Below are positions 26,047 to 33,836 of a stretch of DNA of 39,814 nucleotides, piece by piece. Source of the DNA: Bacteroidales bacterium (GTDB lineage Bacteria; Bacteroidota; Bacteroidia; Bacteroidales; VadinHA17); the NCBI GenBank assembly GCA_025358455.1, contig JANYJP010000024.1, positions 1-39,814 on the forward strand, given 5' to 3'. Position 1 is the stretch's first letter; each line of letters opens with the position of its first letter. A program made the position numbers and the translations under genes. A model generated the notes under the pieces. It was not told the DNA's origin and ran no database searches. It saw only the letters and a list, made by a program, of their open reading frames with translations.

Positions 26047-29000
26047 ATGACTAAAAGGCTTTTAACATGCCTTATTTTTCTGATCAGATTTATTTGTTTA
26101 TCTGCCAGTTCGGAGATAGGTATGTCTTCGATTTATATTGATGTTCAGGGCAGGAGGGAACAAGCTGATCCAAAAGTCAAGGGTAGCAGTGATAAAGAAA
26201 TCAGACAATTAGATAAAATGCTGGAAGATTATCTGTCTTTATTACTGACTAATCCCAGGAATACAGATTATCAAAATAAAAGTAAAACTGTTGTCGATAA
26301 TTTAAGTAAAGAAATTAGTCTTGGAAATATAACTGACAGAAAAACACTTTCCGATTCTTACTACTTAATTGGCATATATTATCTGATCAGAAATAAATTT
26401 AATGAGTCCATTAATTACCTGGTTCTTACAACCAAAATAAAAGACCAGTATAAAGAATATGATGACCGGTTCACCAAAGCTTTATATAATCTTAGTATAT
26501 GTTACACAGGTCTTGGCGATTACAAGATGGTTGAATATTATTCATTAAAATCACTTGAGATGGATAAAAAGATCTATGGTGATTTAAACCCATCCCTGAT
26601 AAATTCATATATGACACTTGTTATTGCATATATTGGACTTCAGGAATATGAAAAGGCAATAAATAATTCGAACATTGCTTTAAAGATTGCAGGTAATAAT
26701 CCCGAAAGTGTATCGTCTTCCGTTCTTGCAGACATTTACAGTAATATGGGAGTTTGTTACACCAGGATGGCAGATTTTTCAAAAGCAAAAATTTACCAGG
26801 ACAAATCTGAATCAATTAAAAGACAAGTTAATACAGGTCTTGATGAAAACTATATAAATCTTATGAATAGTCAGGCCATAACCTATGGCATGCTTGGTTT
26901 GACAGAAAAAGCGAATGACTATTATGAAAAGGGTATTTTATACGCCATATCCAGTAATTCAGGCATGGCGAATAATATGATTAATAGTTATGCTATTGTA
27001 CTTGCGCATTCCGGGAAAGCAGATAAAGGTAAGAATTTGCTTCAGAGTGCTTTAGAAAGATCAAAATCAGTAGCGGGGGAAGATTCTGCAGCTTATATTG
27101 AAGTTCTGAATAACTACGCGGATTATTTACGTGAGTATAATATTGATAACAGGAAATCTATCAGATTCTATATCAGCTGTATGAATTATCTGAAGAGGAA
27201 CTCTGGTGACAGGGCATTAAAGTATCGTGTTATCCTGGGATATTCACTCGCCCTGGCAAAAGATGATAAGCCACAGAAAGCATATGAACTAATTCAAACG
27301 CTTATTAATACTGATTATGGGTTAGATAATAGTCCCGGTAAGTATGAAAATCCTCACATTGAATCAATTAAGTCTGACAATAATTCATTGAAATTATTTC
27401 AAATCAAGTATGACATTCTTTGGGATATCTACAGAATATCACCTGATCAAGAACTTCTTGAAGCAGCATCAAACACCTCAGAACTAATAGTTTCGCTGAT
27501 AGAAAAGATAAGGATCAATATAAGCGAAGACGACAGCCGGCTTGTTCTTGGGGACCGTTATCGGGATTCATATTTTAATGCAATCAGGGATTTAAGTCTT
27601 CTTTTTAATAAGACTTCAGACAATAAATACATTGAACAGGCATTTGAATATTCGGAAAAGAGTAAAGTTGCGGGATTGCTCACTTCAGCCAGGGAACTCA
27701 AAGCCGTCCAATTTCATATCCCGTCAACTGTAGCAGAATATGAATCAGAATTAAAACATTCTATCAATATCCTGAATGCTAAAATAGCTGAGGAAACAGG
27801 CAAAGATGATGCTGATTCAGTTAAAATACACAGATTGAATGAAAAACTGTTGGAATCCACCAGATTGCGCGATTCATTAATTCTAGTCTTTGAACACATG
27901 TATCCCGGTTACTATTCAATAAAGTATAATACGAGGGTTGCTTCGGTCAGGGATATCCCGGAAATTGTAGGTAGAAATGGAAATTATATAAATTATTTGT
28001 TATCAGATACTATGCTGTATATTTTTGTCGCTAACAGGAGACACAATAAGCTTTTGGCAATACCTGTTGATTCATCGTTTTTTAGTTGTATCAAACAATT
28101 CAGGAGCTTATTATCAATGCCGGCCCCGACTGACGATGCAGTGGCAGCTTTTAACAAATATCAGACAACGGGTTTCAGATTGTATAAAACACTCATTGAA
28201 CCTATACGACCTTTTCTGATTTCTGATAAGATAATTATTTCTCCCGACAATATTTTGTCATACATTCCTTTTGAAACCATTCCAACTTCCATGAACAATT
28301 CAGGGATTCCTTTATACAGGAATCTTCCTTACCTTATGAATGATTTTGATATTTTTTATACCTATTCAGCTACACTCATGGCTGAACCAGGAAAAGAAAA
28401 CTTTAGCCTAAGCAATAGATCAATCTCATTTGCTCCGAATTATTCCAAGCCCATCGATATTCAGTCAATACTGATGAGCAGGCAGGGTAAAAAGGGTATC
28501 CTGCTTGATCTCCCATTTGCAAGGCAGGAGGCTGAGTTTGTTGCGGGAATTACGAAAGGTAAACTTTATGAATATTCTGATGCAAAAGAATCTGTATATA
28601 AGGCAGAATCAGGAAAATATGATATTATTCACCTGGCAATGCATACACTGCTGAATGATAAGGACCCGATGAGATCTACATTGATTTTTAGTCCTGAAAC
28701 TGATTCTACTGAGGATGGCTTTCTCAAAACTTATGAGGTTTACGCGCTCCCTTTAAGAGCAAAAATGGTTGTTTTGAGTTCATGCAATACCGGTACAGGC
28801 TTTCTATATTCAGGTGAAGGAATTTTAAGTCTGGCAAGAGGATTTATTTATTCCGGCAGCAAGTCTGTTGTAATGTCAATGTGGGAGATAGAGGACAAAT
28901 CGGGGACCGAGATAGTCAGGATGTTTTATAAAAATCTCAAAAAGGGATACTCAAAAAGCGCGGCTTTGAGAAAAGCACGAATTGACTATCTGAAGAATGC

Positions 29001-29163
29001 CAACCAGTTAAGATCACATCCATATTTCTGGTCTACATTGATTGTTTATGGAAATAATGCTCCTTTATATTATACCCGATATTTAGTTATTGGTGCAGTT
29101 CTTATTACCCTGACCGTTTTGATAATTTCAGGATATTATTTCAGAAAACGCAAATACTCCTGA
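26047..29163 (+). CDS. Exported TPR-CHAT caspase-like protease with C-terminal anchor
   Basis: CHAT domains are caspase-fold Cys proteases. From ATG 26047 (1038 residues): signal peptide MTKRLLTCLIFLIRFICLSA, several TPRs ~100-430 (YKMVEYYSLKSLEMDKKIYG, YEKAINNSNIALKIAG), a helical linker, then CHAT ~640-1000. The catalytic pair is H866 in IIHLAMHTLL and C913 in VVLSSCNTGTGF, both intact, with HPYFWSTLIVYG near the end. A single membrane helix (YLVIGAVLITLTVLIISGYY) and a positive tail RKRKYS close it. I chose 26047 over the in-frame 25987 because it gives a clean signal peptide. Topology predicts the protease outside the cytoplasm. It overlaps the sigma gene tail-to-tail by 28 bp. The target is unknown; the anti-sigma ectodomain is a candidate. 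Confidence 0.88.
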   Translation: MTKRLLTCLIFLIRFICLSASSEIGMSSIYIDVQGRREQADPKVKGSSDKEIRQLDKMLEDYLSLLLTNPRNTDYQNKSKTVVDNLSKEISLGNITDRKTLSDSYYLIGIYYLIRNKFNESINYLVLTTKIKDQYKEYDDRFTKALYNLSICYTGLGDYKMVEYYSLKSLEMDKKIYGDLNPSLINSYMTLVIAYIGLQEYEKAINNSNIALKIAGNNPESVSSSVLADIYSNMGVCYTRMADFSKAKIYQDKSESIKRQVNTGLDENYINLMNSQAITYGMLGLTEKANDYYEKGILYAISSNSGMANNMINSYAIVLAHSGKADKGKNLLQSALERSKSVAGEDSAAYIEVLNNYADYLREYNIDNRKSIRFYISCMNYLKRNSGDRALKYRVILGYSLALAKDDKPQKAYELIQTLINTDYGLDNSPGKYENPHIESIKSDNNSLKLFQIKYDILWDIYRISPDQELLEAASNTSELIVSLIEKIRINISEDDSRLVLGDRYRDSYFNAIRDLSLLFNKTSDNKYIEQAFEYSEKSKVAGLLTSARELKAVQFHIPSTVAEYESELKHSINILNAKIAEETGKDDADSVKIHRLNEKLLESTRLRDSLILVFEHMYPGYYSIKYNTRVASVRDIPEIVGRNGNYINYLLSDTMLYIFVANRRHNKLLAIPVDSSFFSCIKQFRSLLSMPAPTDDAVAAFNKYQTTGFRLYKTLIEPIRPFLISDKIIISPDNILSYIPFETIPTSMNNSGIPLYRNLPYLMNDFDIFYTYSATLMAEPGKENFSLSNRSISFAPNYSKPIDIQSILMSRQGKKGILLDLPFARQEAEFVAGITKGKLYEYSDAKESVYKAESGKYDIIHLAMHTLLNDKDPMRSTLIFSPETDSTEDGFLKTYEVYALPLRAKMVVLSSCNTGTGFLYSGEGILSLARGFIYSGSKSVVMSMWEIEDKSGTEIVRMFYKNLKKGYSKSAALRKARIDYLKNANQLRSHPYFWSTLIVYGNNAPLYYTRYLVIGAVLITLTVLIISGYYFRKRKYS

Positions 29164-29750
29164 TATTCAGGATCCTCTTTTACAATTTCCATCAGCGCTT
29201 CTTTACACAAATATTTTTTTCTTCGCGCGTATGTCTCATTTTTCAATCCCATTTTTTCAGCAATCTCTTCATATGAAAGATTATCAGAGTAAAGACTCAG
29301 TACAAGCCGCTGATCGGGTTTTAGTTTTTCAAATGCCCTGCTGACGACTTTTTCAAGGACAGGATCATTTATACCGTCAGGGTACTCTTCATCCGGGATG
29401 TCAATTTCCAGCTTTGTCGTTTTCTGGTTCTTTCTGAGTTGTGCACTCCAGACATTCCGGGCAATTCCGAAAAAGTAACCTTTAAGATCAGTAGTCAGAT
29501 TAAAATTGCCTTCTGTTATCTGCCTGAAAAGTACAATAATTGAATCCTGAAAAACATCAGATACATCGTCAGATGATCCGCTATTCTGAAGTACATAAGT
29601 CTTTACTGATTGTAAGTAATTATCATATAGCCAATTCAGGATTCTATCATCCTGATTGCGCACACCTTCTATAATGCTGATATCTGCGTATTTTTTAAAC
29701 AACCCCTTGTGGTTAGTCGAATCTAATGGCAAATATAGTATTTCCAACAT
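29136..29750 (-). CDS. ECF-type sigma-70 family factor
   Basis: 204 residues. Region 2 is seen in ILNWLYDNYLQSVKTYVL, DVFQDSIIVLFRQI and GYFFGIARNVWSAQLRKN; region 4 in LKPDQRLVLSLYSDNLSYEE and IAEKMGLKNETYARRKKYL. There is no sigma-1.1 or region 3, as in ECF factors. The ATG at 29750 is upstream of a TATATTTG box (29737 to 29730) that would be a -7 element, so translation may instead begin at TTG 29702, giving the more typical FKKYADISIIEGVRN start. It overlaps the CHAT gene at the 3' ends and is divergent from the C39 exporter (115-bp gap). Likely partner of the anti-sigma at 24628-25374. Confidence 0.9.
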   Translation of the reverse strand: MLEILYLPLDSTNHKGLFKKYADISIIEGVRNQDDRILNWLYDNYLQSVKTYVLQNSGSSDDVSDVFQDSIIVLFRQITEGNFNLTTDLKGYFFGIARNVWSAQLRKNQKTTKLEIDIPDEEYPDGINDPVLEKVVSRAFEKLKPDQRLVLSLYSDNLSYEEIAEKMGLKNETYARRKKYLCKEALMEIVKEDPEYQEYLRFLK

Positions 29751-29865
29751 CTAATTGTGAGGTTGCTACATTGTTGCTAATGAATTTGTCAGACGCCTGA
29801 GGTAATCTTATTCAAAATATAAATATCTTTACTTTAGATAATAAATCAATTCCCAAAAGGTCCAA

Positions 29866-32052
29866 ATGTCTTTCCCCTTTGTAAAACAACCTGATGCAAT
29901 GGACTGTGGACCAGCTTGTCTGAAGATGGTTGCGGGGTTTTACAAAAAGGATTTCTCTCTGGAATCACTAAGAAAGAAGTGCTATATAACAAGAGAGGGA
30001 GTCTCATTTCTGGGGCTCTCCGAAGCTGCTGATACCTTAGGATTCAGAACTATTGGAGTAAAAATTCCATTTGATCTTTTAAAAGAAAATGTACCATTAC
30101 CCTGCATTGTACATTGGCGGCAGAAACACTTTATCGTTGTTTATAAAATCCGGAAGGATATTATATGGGTTGCTGACCCGGCTGTTGGACTGGTTAAGTA
30201 CAGTACTGAAGAATTTGTCCAAAACTGGGCATCTACCCTGAGCGATGGAAAACCGGCCGGGCTGGTACTTATTATTGAACCCACACCAGCATTATTTCAA
30301 AACGCTGACGATCATGTAAAGGCAACTGGATTTAAATTCCTGTTTAAATATTTTCATCTGTACCGTAAGTATCTTTCACAGCTTATTCTGGGTCTGCTCC
30401 TTGGTAGTTGTATTCAGCTGATAATACCTTTTCTGACTCAATCAATAATAGATATCGGACTGAATAATAATGATATAGGTTTTATATATCTTATACTTTT
30501 TGCCCAGCTGGCTCTTGTTTTAGGAAGAATGTCAGTTGAATTCATCAGAGGATGGTTGTTGCTTCACATCGGATCGAGGGTGAATGTGGCAATAATCTCA
30601 GGATTTCTACAGAAGCTAATGTCTCTTCCTGTAGCATTTTTTGATACAAAACTTACAGGCGATATTCTTCAACGCATTGAAGATAATAACAGGATTGAGG
30701 AATTTCTTACCTCCGCGAGTCTCAATATCCTATTCTCATTTTTTAATCTTGTTGTCTTTGGAATTGTACTGGCAATTTACAGTATTAAAATATTGATACT
30801 GTTTATTATAGGTTCATCACTTTATATTTTATGGGTTTCACTGTTTATGAAGTCAAGGGCCAGGTTGGATCATCTTCGGTTTAAGCAAATGTCGCTGTCG
30901 GGAAACAAACTGATAAACATTGTTAATGGAATGCAGGAAATCAAGCTGACACAAAGTGAATTAAGCATGCGATGGGATTGGGAAAAGCTTCAGGCCACTC
31001 TGTTCGGACTGAAAGTGAAAGGGATGAGTATAATTCAGTATCAGTCAGCCGGTGCCACATTTATTAACGAAGTAACAAATATTCTTATTACTGTAACTGC
31101 AGCCGCGGCTGTTCTTAATTTTGAAATGTCACTAGGTATGATGCTGGCAGTGCAGTTTATTATTGGCCAGCTGAATGTGCCTGTTAGCCAGATTATTGGC
31201 TTTTTCCGGATGTCGCAGGATGCTAAAATGAGTCTCGACAGGCTAGCTGAAGTCCATAACCTTGAAGAAGAGGAGCCAAACCCTGAAATGAAAGTTCATA
31301 AGCTTCCCGAAAAGAAGGACATATATATTAATAACCTCTCGTATCAGTATGAGGGTCCACATTCCCCCTTTGCCCTTAAGAATATTGATCTGTTCATTGA
31401 AGAGAATAAAATAACAGCAATCGTGGGTACAAGTGGGAGTGGAAAAACCACAATGCTTAAAATGCTCCTGGGATTTTATCAGCCTGTTACCGGTGAGATT
31501 CTGATTGGTGATACCCGGTTAACAAATCTTAGCCTGAGGATATGGAGGGAAAAGGTTGGAGCTGTAATGCAGGATGGCTTTTTATTCCCCGACACAATTG
31601 CCCGGAATATTGCACCCGGTTCGGAAGAAATTAATGAAGAAAAACTAACCAAAGCTGTTGAGATTGCTAACATAAAAAGCTTTATCGAGTCGCTTCCACT
31701 TGGCTACAATACTAAGATAGGAGCAAATGGTCATGGTTTAAGCGAAGGACAGAAACAAAGATTTCTGATAGCAAGAGTAATTTATAAGAATCCCGATATT
31801 ATAATCTTTGACGAAGCAACAAATTCTCTTGATGCTAACAATGAAAAAGTAATTGTTGAAAACCTTTCAGAATTCTTTGAGGGTAAAACAGTAATTGTTG
31901 TTGCACACCGTTTAAGTACGGTAAAAAATGCAGATAAAATTGTAGTGCTCGACAATGGAAGGATTATTGAAACAGGGACACATGAATCGCTCATTGGGAG
32001 CCATGGTGCTTATTATAATCTTGTCAAAAATCAACTGGAACTAGGGAATTAA
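29866..32052 (+). CDS. C39 peptidase-containing ABC exporter (PCAT)
   Basis: Inner-membrane exporter that cuts double-glycine leaders and pumps out the core. N-terminal C39 peptidase ~1-125 with C14 in QPDAMDCGPACLK, H88 in QKHFIVV and D104 in VADPAVG; their spacing fits known PCAT triads. Six membrane helices ~160-440. ATPase domain: Walker A GTSGSGKTT, signature LSEGQ, Walker B IIIFDEATNSLD and switch VAHRLST. 728 residues, full length. A good AAAAGG site precedes ATG 29866. The HlyD gene starts 9 bases after the stop. The substrate is most likely the 44-residue peptide at 25657-25791. The outer-membrane TolC-type partner is not in the window. Confidence 0.95.
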   Translation: MSFPFVKQPDAMDCGPACLKMVAGFYKKDFSLESLRKKCYITREGVSFLGLSEAADTLGFRTIGVKIPFDLLKENVPLPCIVHWRQKHFIVVYKIRKDIIWVADPAVGLVKYSTEEFVQNWASTLSDGKPAGLVLIIEPTPALFQNADDHVKATGFKFLFKYFHLYRKYLSQLILGLLLGSCIQLIIPFLTQSIIDIGLNNNDIGFIYLILFAQLALVLGRMSVEFIRGWLLLHIGSRVNVAIISGFLQKLMSLPVAFFDTKLTGDILQRIEDNNRIEEFLTSASLNILFSFFNLVVFGIVLAIYSIKILILFIIGSSLYILWVSLFMKSRARLDHLRFKQMSLSGNKLINIVNGMQEIKLTQSELSMRWDWEKLQATLFGLKVKGMSIIQYQSAGATFINEVTNILITVTAAAAVLNFEMSLGMMLAVQFIIGQLNVPVSQIIGFFRMSQDAKMSLDRLAEVHNLEEEEPNPEMKVHKLPEKKDIYINNLSYQYEGPHSPFALKNIDLFIEENKITAIVGTSGSGKTTMLKMLLGFYQPVTGEILIGDTRLTNLSLRIWREKVGAVMQDGFLFPDTIARNIAPGSEEINEEKLTKAVEIANIKSFIESLPLGYNTKIGANGHGLSEGQKQRFLIARVIYKNPDIIIFDEATNSLDANNEKVIVENLSEFFEGKTVIVVAHRLSTVKNADKIVVLDNGRIIETGTHESLIGSHGAYYNLVKNQLELGN

Positions 32053-32061
32053 CAATGACTT

Positions 32062-33351
32062 ATGAAAGAACGCAAACCTGAAATAGTATACTCTGACCCG
32101 GTTAAGGAGATTATGGGAAATCCGCCAGGGAAGATTCTCCGTTGGGGAAACACAGTTATGTTTTCAGTGTTTGTTCTTTTTATATTTTTCGCGTGGCTGA
32201 TCAGGTATCCCGATATTATCCCGTCTCCTGTTGAAATTACCACAGTTAACCCTCCTGTGACACTTGTAACTAAGATTACAGGACGTATAAAATATTTATA
32301 CGTGAAAGAAAGGGAAACAGTTAAGAAAGGACAGTTAGTTGCTGTTATGGAGACTACAGCTTCGATAGATGAAATTGAATTATTAAAGCATACTCTTGAT
32401 ACTATAAGTAAACCTGAATTACTCACAACCGGGTTACTGCCCGTGTTCTCAGAACTTGGTGAATTGCAGGAATACTTTGCCTCTTTTTTAAAAAACCTTT
32501 CAGACCTGAATAATAATAACATAAACGATTTTTATGGAAGTAAAATAGCCTCAATTACTGAAGAAATAAACGGAATTCAGGAGTATATCAACAGACTGAT
32601 AGTCAAGGAAAGACTGTATTCCGATAACCAGAAACTGGAAGCAAAAAAGTTTAAAAGGGATTCGGCTCTTTTTGCAGGAAAGGTAATACCGGAAAGTGCA
32701 ATTGAAAATTCACATCAACAACTTATAAGAATAAATATTGAACTTCAGCAGGTACGTTTGGATCATTCTGCCAAATCAATTGAGCTGTCAGAAAGACGTC
32801 AGTTGCTACAGGATTATAAAATAAACCGGCTGGAAGCAGGAGAAAAGCTTGTTTCCATTCTGGGAGAATCTTTCCTTAACCTTAAGGCTCAGATTGCGAT
32901 CTGGGAAAATAGTTATCTGTTGATATCTCCAATAGACGGTATCGCTACATTCACAAAATTCTGGAGTGCTAACCAGTCAGTCGTAAAAGATGAACCTGTT
33001 GTAAATATTGTTCCGCTTGAAACCGGAAAATTTATAGGGAGGCTAAACCTGAAAATGCAACGGTCAGGCAAAGTAAAAACAGGAATGCAGGTTAATATAA
33101 AACTTAGTGGATACCCCTACCTTGAATACGGCATGGTAAGAGGTATCGTAAAATCGAAATCGATGGTTCCTGCAGGAGATGCTTATATTATTGAAATTGA
33201 CTTGCCAAACAGTCTTACAACTCTATATGGGGTAAAACTTGACTTCACTCAGAATATGCAGGGAACAGCTGAAATTGTCACTAAGGATACCCGTCTTCTT
33301 CAAAAGATAGTTAACCCGTTCAGGTATATGATTTCAAAAAATAAAAGGTAA
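32062..33351 (+). CDS. HlyD-family periplasmic adaptor of the peptide exporter
   Basis: Membrane-fusion protein that bridges the ABC exporter to an outer-membrane channel. 429 residues: cytosolic N-terminus, one membrane helix ~30-50 (VMFSVFVLFIFFAWLI), a lipoyl half-motif (ITGRIKYLYVKERETVKKGQ), a long alpha-hairpin ~115-275, a second lipoyl half (SPIDGIATFTKFWSANQSV) and a beta-barrel C-terminus. Translationally close to the exporter (9-base gap), so one operon. HlyD proteins with this order pair with C39 exporters in type I peptide secretion. Confidence 0.93.
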   Translation: MKERKPEIVYSDPVKEIMGNPPGKILRWGNTVMFSVFVLFIFFAWLIRYPDIIPSPVEITTVNPPVTLVTKITGRIKYLYVKERETVKKGQLVAVMETTASIDEIELLKHTLDTISKPELLTTGLLPVFSELGELQEYFASFLKNLSDLNNNNINDFYGSKIASITEEINGIQEYINRLIVKERLYSDNQKLEAKKFKRDSALFAGKVIPESAIENSHQQLIRINIELQQVRLDHSAKSIELSERRQLLQDYKINRLEAGEKLVSILGESFLNLKAQIAIWENSYLLISPIDGIATFTKFWSANQSVVKDEPVVNIVPLETGKFIGRLNLKMQRSGKVKTGMQVNIKLSGYPYLEYGMVRGIVKSKSMVPAGDAYIIEIDLPNSLTTLYGVKLDFTQNMQGTAEIVTKDTRLLQKIVNPFRYMISKNKR

Positions 33352-33358
33352 ATTCTTT

Positions 33359-33538
33359 TTATCTTTTAGAATACGGTTCGTAGTCATCTTCTTTTGAAGA
33401 AGGTGAGAATGCAGAATCCGATGAAGTTTTTGTGTCAGTTCCGGTAATGCTTTTATTCTTTTTCACATATTTCTGATATAGTCTGAAAGCCACAAGTGCC
33501 AGACTAACGGCAACAATAATTATTTGAGTTTTATCCAT
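33359..33538 (-). CDS. Small single-pass membrane protein, function unknown
   Basis: 59 residues: MDKTQIIIVAVSLALVAFRL forms one membrane helix, followed by a basic YQKYVKKNKS patch, a Ser/Thr/Asp-rich linker and the end KEDDYEPYSKR. The inside-positive stretch after the helix suggests an N-out, C-in anchor. The composition and the DDYEPY tail look like a real conserved small protein. It converges with hlyD (7-base gap) and is unlikely to belong to the exporter operon. The gap 33539-33836 beyond it shows nothing firm. Confidence 0.7.
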   Translation of the reverse strand: MDKTQIIIVAVSLALVAFRLYQKYVKKNKSITGTDTKTSSDSAFSPSSKEDDYEPYSKR

Positions 33539-33836
33539 ATTCTGTCAGTAAAATTTAGTGCATTAGTAAATCACTTTTCAGTCTTAAAAAAAATGATACC
33601 CAAATATATAATTAATCTTTCATTTGAAACATTCCCGCAAACACCAAAAATGAAATTAAAAACTGAATGAACAACCCACAGACAGATAAGCATAGGCTTA
33701 ATATCTGATTCTCATATTTATTTATGCCAAAACTTTGAGTATTATTAAATATTTCGATATTTTCGTACTCTGAAAATTCCATGAATTGCCATGGTGCAGA
33801 ATACTGATAAAGAGCTGAAATATAATAGGATTGATT

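Noticed and set aside
32049-32522. Minus-strand 157-residue frame
   Set aside because: Lies wholly opposite the hlyD start, which has clear domain evidence. A shadow frame.
33612-33782. Minus-strand 56-residue frame with one hydrophobic helix (LCLSVCGLFIQFLISFLVFA)
   Set aside because: It could be a small membrane protein, but there is no promoter, ribosome site or recognised family, and hydrophobic frames arise easily in AT-rich DNA. Left out for lack of support.
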